This document shows positions 1 through 6,038 of a stretch of 15,000 nt of DNA, piece by piece. The notes beneath the pieces are model-generated. The model saw nothing but the letters and a program-made list of their open reading frames with translations, was not told where the DNA came from and made no database searches. Source of the DNA: Methanobacterium sp. ERen5 (GTDB taxonomy: Archaea; Methanobacteriota; Methanobacteria; Methanobacteriales; Methanobacteriaceae); the NCBI GenBank assembly GCA_024167805.1, contig CP099988.1, positions 785,001 to 800,000 on the forward strand. The letters run 5' to 3'. Both the position numbers and the translations under genes were made by a program. Each line of letters begins with the position of its first letter. The first letter of the stretch is position 1.

Positions 1-312
1 ACAAATCCCCAGGAAAATAATGGAAATCTTGCATTAGATAACTTAATAAATGTTTTCAAACTTGTTTTAGATTCACAAGCCCCCAACAACGTAAGTACTG
101 TTTACTATGGAACCAATGCAAGGACAGAAGAAGGGTTCAGCGGAGGTCCTGTTGTTGATGACAGTAACAATGTGTTGGGCATACTAATATTCAGTGTAAG
201 TTCTAGTAACAAGTTGCAAGACAACATCAAAATCACATCGAGTCTGTTCCTTTCATCGAAGTATATCATGGATATCTGCAAAAAGAATAATGTTTCAATT
301 GACACCGTGTGA
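1..312 (+). CDS. Trypsin-like serine peptidase, C-terminal part (5' end outside window)
   Basis: Frame 1 is open from base 1 to a TGA at 310-312 (103 codons). The visible part carries EEGFSGGPVVDD, the GxSGGP box around the nucleophilic serine of chymotrypsin-fold (S1/HtrA-type) peptidases. It is followed by a hydrophobic strand (NNVLGILIFSV) as expected for the C-terminal barrel. The His and Asp of the triad would lie upstream, outside the window. The protein ends about 55 residues after the active Ser with no PDZ domain, so it looks like a simple trypsin-like domain or the end of a larger protein, not a DegP/HtrA with C-terminal PDZ. Substrate and cellular location cannot be told. A hairpin/T-rich terminator follows the stop immediately. 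The family call is fairly safe because of the motif; the rest of the gene is unseen. Confidence 0.8.
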   Translation, partial: TNPQENNGNLALDNLINVFKLVLDSQAPNNVSTVYYGTNARTEEGFSGGPVVDDSNNVLGILIFSVSSSNKLQDNIKITSSLFLSSKYIMDICKKNNVSIDTV

Positions 313-313
313 T

Positions 314-357
314 TGGATTTAGTAGAATAAATCCATTTTCCTATATTTTCTTTTTTA
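314..357 (+). terminator. Hairpin plus T-rich tract after the peptidase gene
   Basis: TGGATTTA (314-321) and TAAATCCA (328-335) form a perfect 8-bp inverted repeat with a 6-nt loop, starting one base after the stop codon. A T-rich stretch (336-357) follows, including T6. Archaeal termination mainly needs the T tract; the stem may add 3'-end protection. Inferred from sequence only. Confidence 0.6.
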
Positions 358-573
358 GAACTGTATCACGGTATAAAAATAAAGATTATAAATTTGAATT
401 ATGATTCCATGATCTTTGGTTATATAATAGAATTTGTTTTAAACAGATCCAACTAGGATATGCCTATTTGTTTATTGTAGTTCTCACTGTACTAAAAAAA
501 TAAGTGATTAGAACATTCCTAATTATAACAATTTCGTTATAGGGCCGAATAAAGAAATAAATATATTACTATT

Positions 574-592
574 AAACAAATTTATATTATAT
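574..592 (+). promoter_or_regulatory. Candidate orphan BRE/TATA promoter
   Basis: ACAAA followed by TTTATATTAT (581-590) resembles the archaeal BRE plus TATA consensus. The expected start site, about 25 bases downstream, falls near 610-615. That is exactly where an SD-like GGGAAGGA (603-610) and an ATG (615) occur. No recognised gene lies directly behind it, so it may drive the tiny ORF, a small RNA, or nothing. Confidence 0.3.
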
Positions 593-614
593 TGAACCAG
601 TTGGGAAGGAATCT

Positions 615-668
615 ATGATGCATGGCATTTGTTTATTCTTATCTAATAAAAATGCATCAAACCACTAA
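615..668 (+). CDS. Possible 17-aa small ORF (speculative)
   Basis: ATG at 615 is preceded at about 5 nt by a purine-rich GGGAAGGA and ends at TAA 666-668, giving a 17-residue peptide (MMHGICLFLS...). The coding stretch coincides with an imperfect stem: TGATGCAT (616-623) pairs with ATGCATCA (652-659), and TTTATT (632-637) with AATAAA (645-650). A structured non-coding RNA is therefore an equal alternative. No homology is recognised. It is listed only because promoter-like, SD-like and stem signals coincide; it could well be chance in an AT-rich spacer. Confidence 0.15.
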   Translation: MMHGICLFLSNKNASNH

Positions 669-884
669 TCCAAAAACTAACATTTACATGTCAATTTTAA
701 ATTTTGCTTAAATCCCGGAATTATCATCTAAAAAACAATTAGGGTTGAAATAAAATTATCCTTACTAAATCAGCCATGGTTGGATATTGCTGAAATTAAT
801 TTGAATTAATTATTAATTTTATTTAACAAAAATATTAATATGGTGTTGGGTTAATTGATTGTTTAAACTCAATATTTCTGGGGA

Positions 885-930
885 TTTTATATCAATTATT
901 CAAAATTAGATTTAATTACATTGGGGTGGG
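885..930 (+). promoter_or_regulatory. TATA box and ribosome-binding site of the zinc-ribbon gene
   Basis: TTTTATAT at 885-892 lies about 43-50 bases upstream of ATG 935, so transcription would start near 914. GGGGTGGG (923-930) is a G-rich SD-like site 4 nt before ATG 935. That spacing favours ATG 935 over the in-frame ATG at 947. Confidence 0.5.
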
Positions 931-934
931 TTAG

Positions 935-1264
935 ATGGGCGGTTACATGGTTTGTGATAAATGTGAAAAACATTTTAGGCTCCAACCTGGAGAGTTACCT
1001 GCAGATTGCAGAGATAAATGCAGTTGTGGTGGGAATTTTAAATTTAAAATGAGGTTAAATGATTTAGAAGAATACGATACCTCTCCCCGAAAGTACGTGG
1101 TAAACAAATATGTGAAAATTGGCGAAGAAGATAAGCAGATACTTGCAGAAAAAAGGAAAATCAGATTTGTTTTCAAAAATAATTTTGCGTGGTTTCATTT
1201 ACTATTTTTAATTCTTGTACTGTTATCTGTAATTGCATCAGTAGTTCCAATTATTATCCATTAA
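935..1264 (+). CDS. Zinc-ribbon membrane protein of unknown function
   Basis: A 109-residue protein. The N-terminus holds a probable zinc ribbon: Cys7 and Cys10 (CDKC) pair with a second cluster Cys25, Cys29 and Cys31 (CRDKCSC). A charged middle region of about 45 residues follows, then one hydrophobic helix (about residues 84-107) and an almost immediate C-terminus. The layout suggests a tail-anchored protein with its zinc-binding domain in the cytoplasm. Small proteins of this plan are common in Methanobacteriales, usually without an assigned role; zinc binding and topology are inferred. An alternative start is ATG 947, which would remove four residues and keep all cysteines. The gene converges on the channel gene with no base between the two stop codons, which is unusual but need not mean a functional link. 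Confidence 0.75.
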   Translation: MGGYMVCDKCEKHFRLQPGELPADCRDKCSCGGNFKFKMRLNDLEEYDTSPRKYVVNKYVKIGEEDKQILAEKRKIRFVFKNNFAWFHLLFLILVLLSVIASVVPIIIH

Positions 1265-2101
1265 TTATTGTATTATTTCATTTCTCCTTCTCAAGTTCTT
1301 CAACTTTTTTTCTAGTTCACCTAATTTTTGTAGAACTTGGTCTATCTTGTTCTCATTAGCTGAAAAACTGTCTTTAATTCCATCCGCCGTATTTCCTAAA
1401 TTGTCCATGGCTTTTCGGCTCTCCTTTCTGAATAGGTCTATGAATGAGTAGGCGAGTGTAGCTGTGACCAAACTCACATATCCCATACCTGTCAAGATGA
1501 ATAAGACTCCCAGTATATGGCCGATCAAAGTTACAGGTACTATGTCACCGTAACCAGTTGTTGTCATGGAAACAATGGCATACCACAATGCTGATTCATA
1601 ATTTAAAACTGTGGGATTCACGCCTTTTTCTACTAAGAAAAATATATAAGAACCTATGAGCAGCACAAGGAGCAAAACTATGGTGGCGTAGTCAAGTTTG
1701 GTTTTCTTTGGATACTGGAGTACATTTACAGAAATTATTTTTAAAACATTGAACAAAGCAAGTAACCTGATTATTCCAATGATTCCAATTATTAATCCGA
1801 ATTGATAAAGATCGAGAAGGTTAAAACTTATGAAAAATAATGGAAATATTGAAACTAAGTACGACCAGTTTTCCCGAACAAATTCACCAACACCAAGATG
1901 TTCCCTGTTTCTGAACCTGAAAACAACAAAATCCAACAGAATCAAAATACCTATTGAAACATCATAAAATCCAAAACTAAACACTGAATTTGCCTTTAAA
2001 CCTGCTATAAATCCTATGGACACTATGATTAAGAAGAATATTTCTAATATTATCATTATTGATAATATGGCTTCAAAAATCACCTGATAATGTCTTTTCA
2101 T
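1265..2101 (-). CDS. Six-TM voltage-gated-like potassium channel protein
   Basis: A 278-residue integral membrane protein. The pore signature is clear: MTTTGYGD (residues 179-186) is the K+ selectivity filter, preceded by a pore helix (about 170-180) and flanked by S5 (about 137-158) and S6 (about 190-222). Four more hydrophobic segments lie upstream (about 10-32, 46-62, 78-96, 101-125), giving a Kv-like S1-S6 plan. The segment at the S4 position (residues 101-125) has only Arg112 and Lys121, not the regular Arg-every-third-residue ladder, so strong voltage sensing is doubtful. The C-terminus (about 235-275) is a Lys/Glu/Leu-rich probable coiled coil that could help assemble the tetramer. No RCK/TrkA_N nucleotide-binding domain is present. 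Expected role: K+ conductance across the cytoplasmic membrane; gating signal unknown. ATG 2099-2101 is preceded by a G-rich AGGGG about 9 nt upstream. Confidence 0.88.
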   Translation of the reverse strand: MKRHYQVIFEAILSIMIILEIFFLIIVSIGFIAGLKANSVFSFGFYDVSIGILILLDFVVFRFRNREHLGVGEFVRENWSYLVSIFPLFFISFNLLDLYQFGLIIGIIGIIRLLALFNVLKIISVNVLQYPKKTKLDYATIVLLLVLLIGSYIFFLVEKGVNPTVLNYESALWYAIVSMTTTGYGDIVPVTLIGHILGVLFILTGMGYVSLVTATLAYSFIDLFRKESRKAMDNLGNTADGIKDSFSANENKIDQVLQKLGELEKKLKNLRRRNEIIQ

Positions 2102-2130
2102 TGGTTTAACCCCTGATGATATCCTTTAGT

Positions 2131-2145
2131 GGATATATTATTTTT
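2131..2145 (-). promoter_or_regulatory. Probable TATA box of the potassium-channel gene
   Basis: On the minus strand the sequence reads AAAAATAATATATCC, an A-rich BRE-like stretch followed by a TATA-like core. It sits about 30-45 bases upstream of the ATG at 2101. It was assigned by position and composition only. Confidence 0.4.
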
Positions 2146-2431
2146 CAAAGAATTATACTTTTCCAATCCCTAAAACCAATCTGTTAACCATGCAAACCAT
2201 AATCAGTCCAAAAAAATAAAGTTCCTGTTACATAGAAATATTTTAGTGAATAAAAAGTAGAGTTGGATCCAGATTTAAAATTTTAGGTTTCCTCATTGAA
2301 TGCTGCACATTTTCATAGAGAAATCAATAACATTATGAAATTTTAAAGAAATATCTCATTGGGCTTAAAACTTTATTAGACCTTTAAAACCTAATTCTAT
2401 TATTCTAAAAATCTTAGACTGTTTATTAAGT
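2146..2431. other. Divergent intergenic region between channel and RNase III genes
   Basis: The 330-bp spacer between the two divergent starts is AT-rich. Beyond the two promoter candidates (2131-2145 minus, 2365-2379 plus), I see no ORF, strong inverted repeat or RNA gene. Confidence 0.5.
2365..2379 (+). promoter_or_regulatory. Possible TATA box of the RNase III gene
   Basis: TAAAACTTTATTAG, an A-rich BRE-like run plus TTTATTAG at 2372-2379, puts transcription start near 2401. That leaves a leader of about 30 nt. No clear Shine-Dalgarno site precedes ATG 2432. Confidence 0.35.
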
Positions 2432-3139
2432 ATGACATCCATAGTAGTTGATATTATGCAAATATTAAATAAGTTTTCAATAAATCCCACCAACATTCAC
2501 CTGTACGAAATAGCATTTATCCATGAATCCTATTCAAACGAAAATAACACAGAAGAATGTTATGAACGTCTGGAATTTTTAGGCGATGCAGTGCTTGACC
2601 TGGTAATTTCAGAATATTTATATAATATGGATCCTGATTTAACAGAAGGCCAATTAACCAGGATGCGTTCGAATTTTGTTTGTAAAAAAGCACTCTACAC
2701 CTATTCCATGGAACAAGGCCTTGAAAAAAATATTAAGATTGGTTCAAGTTTGAAGTTAACTAAGAGAGAAATAGATTCTGTGATAAGCGATGTGTTTGAA
2801 TCATTCATTGGTGCAATTTATCTTGATCAGGGCATTGATAAAGCTAAAGAATTCCTTAACAAAACTGTGATTCCACATATAAAAGATGAAATGGTGTTTT
2901 TCTACGATTACAAATCTGAATTAAAGGAATTGTGTGATCAAAGAGGGTTGGAAATAGTATATGAGTTACTTAAAGAGGAAGGCAAACCCCACAATAAAGT
3001 CTTCACCATGACAGCTGTAATCAACTCAAAGAAATATGGTTCAGGCACAGGAGGCAGTAAAAAAGAAGCAGAACAACGAGCCGCTAAATTAACCATTGAA
3101 CAAATTAATCAAGTGGATTGTAGGGCTTGTAAAAATTAG
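2432..3139 (+). CDS. rnc: Ribonuclease III (bacterial-type dsRNA endonuclease)
   Basis: A 235-residue protein with the full bacterial RNase III plan. The catalytic RIIID domain (about residues 10-150) carries the signature [14 protein letters not shown]. All six acidic positions that matter in the E. coli enzyme are present: Glu45, Glu48 and Asp52 (signature), Glu72 (EGQLTRMR), Asp120 and Glu123 (SDVFESFIG). A dsRNA-binding domain fills about 158-227, including the terminal [10 protein letters not shown] helix. Length matches bacterial Rnc (about 220-250). Known role: Mg2+-dependent cleavage of double-stranded RNA, in bacteria including rRNA precursor processing. Archaea generally process rRNA with the bulge-helix-bulge endonuclease, so this enzyme is an accessory in that domain. 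ATG 2432 has no obvious SD; ATG 2456 is an alternative that removes eight residues without touching the domain. The gene is monocistronic by spacing and has a T-tract terminator. Confidence 0.93.
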   Translation: MTSIVVDIMQILNKFSINPTNIHLYEIAFIHESYSNENNTEECYERLEFLGDAVLDLVISEYLYNMDPDLTEGQLTRMRSNFVCKKALYTYSMEQGLEKNIKIGSSLKLTKREIDSVISDVFESFIGAIYLDQGIDKAKEFLNKTVIPHIKDEMVFFYDYKSELKELCDQRGLEIVYELLKEEGKPHNKVFTMTAVINSKKYGSGTGGSKKEAEQRAAKLTIEQINQVDCRACKN

Positions 3140-3167
3140 GTTATTGCACTATTTTTAGTTGATTTCA

Positions 3168-3203
3168 AATTTCTTTTTTTGTAAATGAATATTTTTTATT
3201 TTT
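3168..3203 (+). terminator. T-tract terminator after rnc
   Basis: Two runs of T (T7 at 3174-3180; T-rich 3192-3203) lie 35-65 bases after the rnc stop, with no strong stem. This is the usual archaeal intrinsic terminator form. Confidence 0.5.
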
Positions 3204-3229
3204 AACAACTGTGTCAAATCCCTTTAATT

Positions 3230-3251
3230 TTGATGTGGACTTGATGTGGGA
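3230..3251. repeat. Tandem 11-bp direct repeat upstream of the PKD-protein gene
   Basis: TTGATGTGGAC (3230-3240) is followed directly by TTGATGTGGGA (3241-3251), 10 of 11 identical. It lies 40-60 bases upstream of the TATA box, so it could be an activator site or simple local duplication. Confidence 0.35.
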
Positions 3252-3283
3252 GTAATAGTTTTTGATTAATTAATAAAACCCAT

Positions 3284-3300
3284 CGATATGTTTTTATATA
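3284..3300 (+). promoter_or_regulatory. TATA box of the PKD-domain protein gene
   Basis: TTTTTATATA (3291-3300) is a strong match to the archaeal TATA consensus. Transcription would begin near 3323, leaving a 65-nt leader before ATG 3388. Only a weak GGAAG (3378-3382) precedes the start. Confidence 0.5.
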
Positions 3301-3387
3301 CAGTTGGGTAATTCTTTGTAATGAACCCCTCTTTTAGGATCATCATAATATTTTGTTCAGAAAAACCTATAATTTTGGAAGTTTTAA

Positions 3388-4284
3388 ATGTTTAACAAGA
3401 AAATATCGTTATTAATCATATTAATTGCTACTGCATTTTGCATTACCAGTTTTGGTTCGGCAAGTGCAGCGAATCCACCATATGCAAACTTTGAAAGCAA
3501 CACCAGTTCAGGTACCGGACCAGTTTCTGTTCAATTCCATGAAACCACAATAGGCAAGGTTTCAACATGGAAATGGAACTTTGGAGACAGCAAAACATCA
3601 AATGAAAAAAATCCAATACACACCTACACAAGGCCCGGTCAATACAATGTAACTTTAACATGCACCAATCCTGCAGGCAAAAGTTCCATAACCAAAAACA
3701 ATTTCGTGACTGTGACTGAAAATCGGTTTTTAAATCCTGGTTTTGAATCTGGAGATCTCAAAGCTTGGAATGCTGGTTCAACCACTACCATAGCCAACAA
3801 CCCTCACACTGGAACAAAGGCGGTTCATTTCAGTACCAGTGGAAATGAAAGTACCAACTACGTTTCCCAAGGTATCAACCTAACAAATATTGGCAGTGTA
3901 AGTTTTTGGGGGCGTGGAGAATCAGGTGTTTCACAAGCATTTCATGTTTACATAGATGGTAATTTGCTCAAAGAATACACAGCCAACAGTTCCAATTATG
4001 TTAAATACACTGTTCCATTAACCTACACAGGAAACCATATCATAAATGTGACTTGGACAGGAGGATCCGAAGGTTACGTGGACGATTTCTACAGTTACCT
4101 GAAATATCCTGCACCAAAATCCAACTTCACCTATCAAATTAACTCAACAGTCCCATCAAAGGTGCAGTTTACATCTAAATCCACAGGTTACATCGACAAA
4201 TGTTACTGGAATTTTGGTGATGGTAGTACCTCCACACTGTACAACCCCTTCATTACTACACCAAAAATGGTTCTTACACCGTGA
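3388..4284 (+). CDS. Secreted PKD-domain protein, N-terminal part of a frameshifted gene
   Basis: A 298-residue reading frame, of which residues up to about 287 are genuine. Residues 1-28 form a signal peptide (charged MFNKK, hydrophobic core, GSASA cleavage region). The first PKD domain follows (about 29-110, with WKWNFGD and the YNVTLT strand). Next is a jelly-roll, carbohydrate-binding-module-like domain (about 113-236, beginning FLNPGFESGDLKAWN). A second PKD domain begins near 240 (CYWNFGDG). The frame then breaks: after the Asn-Pro of this PKD it reads a nonsense tail and stops at 4282-4284. The missing half of the PKD (HYYTKNGSYTVTLTV) is encoded in the next frame from 4251 on. The intact protein would be about 507 residues, secreted, and probably a surface or cell-wall-associated binding protein. 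Role inferred from domains only. Confidence 0.8.
   Translation: MFNKKISLLIILIATAFCITSFGSASAANPPYANFESNTSSGTGPVSVQFHETTIGKVSTWKWNFGDSKTSNEKNPIHTYTRPGQYNVTLTCTNPAGKSSITKNNFVTVTENRFLNPGFESGDLKAWNAGSTTTIANNPHTGTKAVHFSTSGNESTNYVSQGINLTNIGSVSFWGRGESGVSQAFHVYIDGNLLKEYTANSSNYVKYTVPLTYTGNHIINVTWTGGSEGYVDDFYSYLKYPAPKSNFTYQINSTVPSKVQFTSKSTGYIDKCYWNFGDGSTSTLYNPFITTPKMVLTP
4243..4251 (+). other. Frameshift site in the PKD-protein gene
   Basis: The reading frame reads AAC CCC TTC, but the conserved PKD continuation needs CAT TAC TAC starting at 4251. Adding one base in CCCCTT would restore a single ORF from 3388 to 4907. The C4 run at 4245-4248 and the TT next to it are the likely site. It may be a real deletion, a sequencing error or, less likely, -1 ribosomal slippage of CCC on CCCC. 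Confidence 0.8.
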
Positions 4285-4907
4285 CCCTAACAGTAACTGG
4301 TCCAGGAGGATCTTCTTCATCGAACACAACATTCATCTTGAAGAACGTGGACACAAAAAAACCAACAGCTAGTGCAAACTTAAATTCAGGGAATTACAAC
4401 ACCACAAAAACAGTTAAATTGGTTATGAGTGAGAAAGGAACCATATACTACACATTAAATGGTAAAACACCAACCCCATCTAATGCAAAATACACTGGAC
4501 CCATAATAATAAGTTCAACAAGCGTGTTGAAATTCATTGCAGTAGATCTTGCCAACAACTACTCTCCAGTTTACACTAAAAAATACACCATCGACACTCT
4601 TCAACCAATAATAATTTCAACCAATCCCAAAAACCTTTCAACAGGATTTTCAAAAACCAGCCAAATAACAGTGAAATTTTCAGAAAATATTCTTAAGGGT
4701 GTAAACTGGTCCATGATCAGTGTGAAAAACTTGAACACCGGCAAAAAATTGGCAATTTCGAGTAAACTGATCAAAAACAATACTTTGTACATACAAACCA
4801 AGACACGAAGCCATCAATCATGGTACCAAGTATATTTAGCAACAGGATCAGTTAAGGATGCTGCAGGAAACAAATTAAAAGTTGCTTTCCTGTACTTCAG
4901 AACCTAA
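4281..4907 (+). CDS. C-terminal part of the frameshifted PKD-domain protein (chitobiase-C-like and Ig-like domains)
   Basis: The largest standard-start ORF is GTG 4281 (208 aa). The true frame continues upstream to about 4251, where it completes the second PKD domain, so GTG 4281 is internal (the Val of SYTVTLTV). After the PKD end comes a chitobiase/beta-hexosaminidase C-terminal-like domain (about residues 30-105; GTIYYTLNGKTPT and KYTGPIII are its hallmark strands). A bacterial Ig-like domain of the Big_5/SbsA type follows (about 106-208; STNPKNLSTGF, VKFSENI, VKDAAGNKL). The protein ends with this domain and shows no membrane anchor or sortase motif. Such domains are typical of secreted or wall-bound methanobacterial proteins. 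Independent translation is unlikely: no SD is seen upstream of 4281. Confidence 0.75.
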   Translation: MTLTVTGPGGSSSSNTTFILKNVDTKKPTASANLNSGNYNTTKTVKLVMSEKGTIYYTLNGKTPTPSNAKYTGPIIISSTSVLKFIAVDLANNYSPVYTKKYTIDTLQPIIISTNPKNLSTGFSKTSQITVKFSENILKGVNWSMISVKNLNTGKKLAISSKLIKNNTLYIQTKTRSHQSWYQVYLATGSVKDAAGNKLKVAFLYFRT

Positions 4908-4922
4908 ATCCTGATACTTCAA

Positions 4923-4930
4923 TTTTTTTT
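4923..4930 (+). terminator. T8 terminator after the PKD-protein gene
   Basis: An uninterrupted T8 run lies 16 bases past the TAA, without a clear stem, which is typical for archaeal termination. Confidence 0.45.
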
Positions 4931-4991
4931 AAATTCCCAATAAATTCATCTTATAAAAAACAACTGAAAAAATTGTGGAGAAACCTAAAAA

Positions 4992-5180
4992 ATGAGCTTG
5001 GAATCAATTTTTGGCATAGCCTCACTGATATTTGGTATTTATAACATCTTCCTCTTCTTTTCCACAGGAGTTTACACTAACATGTTTCTTGGAATAATAT
5101 TTTCACTAAATGGACTTTATTTCTTGAACACCAGTAAAAAATCAGTTGAACAAAGGAAATTCACGACCCAAAACCATTGA
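4992..5180 (+). CDS. Small two-TM membrane protein, unknown function
   Basis: A 62-residue hydrophobic protein with two probable membrane helices (about residues 4-26 and 30-47), joined by a short turn. A basic hydrophilic tail (SKKSVEQRKF) is likely cytoplasmic. GTGGAG about 12 nt upstream of ATG 4992 could serve as the ribosome-binding site. No family is recognised. The spacing of 84 bp after the frameshifted gene includes a T8 tract, so it is probably transcribed separately. The regular hydrophobic pattern and the basic tail make it more than a chance ORF, but there is no homology evidence. Confidence 0.5.
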   Translation: MSLESIFGIASLIFGIYNIFLFFSTGVYTNMFLGIIFSLNGLYFLNTSKKSVEQRKFTTQNH

Positions 5181-5227
5181 AAATATTAACTACAACTCAA
5201 ATTGGAAATTATTCCTCACAAATTCTA

Positions 5228-5234
5228 TTTTTTT
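5228..5234 (+). terminator. T7 tract, possible terminator after the small membrane protein
   Basis: T7 lies 48 bases after the stop at 5180, in AT-rich surroundings. This is weak evidence. Confidence 0.3.
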
Positions 5235-5322
5235 AAAATAAAACACATTTACATTCAAATTTATTTACTACACCAATTGTTTCTAAAAATAAGATCCCAA
5301 CTATCTATAAATTTGTTGGATG

Positions 5323-5334
5323 CCAATATATGTA
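5323..5334 (+). promoter_or_regulatory. Candidate TATA box for the HXXEE gene
   Basis: CCAATATATG lies about 40-50 bases upstream of ATG 5373, putting transcription start near 5355. AAGGAAT (5361-5367) then serves as the SD. Confidence 0.35.
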
Positions 5335-5372
5335 ACACTGAAGATTAATTTGAGTGATATGAAGGAATAATT

Positions 5373-5945
5373 ATGGATTGGTTATACAAAAACTGGTCTA
5401 AGTTGAGTTTAGTAGGAGCAGCAGTTTTAATTCTGTTAATATTCCTATTCATCAAACCCTCAAATACCCTTTTATTTTTGATTTGGATTCAGATACCCAT
5501 TTATTTGCTTCATCAATTTGAGGAACACTCGAAAAATGGGTTTAAAAACTATGTTAACAAGACTGTTTTTAAGGTTTCAGATGGGGATTATCCCCTCAAT
5601 GACAAGAACATATTCTGGATAAATATCCCAATTATATGGGTATTAATGCCTTTATTCGCTATTTTATCAGGCATTAATCCATTGATTGGTCTGTGGATAC
5701 CCTTCTTTGGAGTTATAAATAGTTTGAGCCATGTAATTTTTTCTGTTGTTAACAAACAATACAATCCTGGGATCATTGTGAGTTTGTTTCTGGGAATTCC
5801 AGTTGGTTTATACACCCTGATGATCTTCTACTCAAGCTTGAAGATTTCATACATGATTACGGTTTTAGCAGTGGGGTTTGCAATAATTTTACATTTAATT
5901 GTGTTGCTCTACATCAGAACCAGTTACAAAAACCACATTCAATAA
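5373..5945 (+). CDS. HXXEE-motif membrane protein
   Basis: A 190-residue integral membrane protein with about five to six hydrophobic helices. Residues 47-51 are His-Gln-Phe-Glu-Glu, the HXXEE signature that names this family of unknown function, followed by the usual Gly-Phe a few residues on. Further family-like features are His120 in SLSHVIFSV and the YNPGIIVSLFLGIPVGLY segment (130-147). The conserved His and Glu residues in or near the membrane suggest metal binding or intramembrane chemistry, but no reaction has been established to my knowledge. ATG 5373 is preceded by AAGGAAT at about 5 nt. The length matches the family. The ZIP-like transporter follows on the same strand after 93 bp and might be co-transcribed, but no functional link can be claimed. 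Confidence 0.75.
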   Translation: MDWLYKNWSKLSLVGAAVLILLIFLFIKPSNTLLFLIWIQIPIYLLHQFEEHSKNGFKNYVNKTVFKVSDGDYPLNDKNIFWINIPIIWVLMPLFAILSGINPLIGLWIPFFGVINSLSHVIFSVVNKQYNPGIIVSLFLGIPVGLYTLMIFYSSLKISYMITVLAVGFAIILHLIVLLYIRTSYKNHIQ

Positions 5946-6038
5946 AAAAACTTACCATATCCCAATTAAATAACCATACGTTCTATCTTGAACGGGTTTG
6001 CCTTTGATAAACTGGAAATTATGGGACGATGCTTAAAA

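Larger units (their letters stand above)
358..934. other. AT-rich intergenic spacer without a convincing gene
   Basis: This stretch of about 577 bases is very A+T rich with frequent stops in all frames. It contains a small inverted repeat TATAAC/GTTATA near 525-541, a promoter-like TATA at 581-590, and a possible 17-codon ORF with a larger stem (616-659). It also holds the promoter of the next gene near 885-892. I see no tRNA, no riboswitch I recognise and no recognisable gene remnant. It could hold a small RNA, but nothing beyond the promoter-like signal supports one. Confidence 0.5.

Noticed and set aside
525..541. TATAAC/GTTATA inverted repeat as an operator
   Set aside because: Six AT-rich base pairs are expected by chance in this composition, and no gene start is near.
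4245..4252. Programmed -1 ribosomal frameshift in the PKD-protein gene
   Set aside because: C4 permits slippage of one tRNA, but there is no classical two-codon slippery heptamer or evident downstream stem. A one-base deletion or sequencing error is simpler.
5988..6038. TTG 5988 as start of the ZIP-like gene
   Set aside because: The added 17 residues are not typical of the family, no SD precedes the TTG, and ATG 6039 starts right at the first helix.
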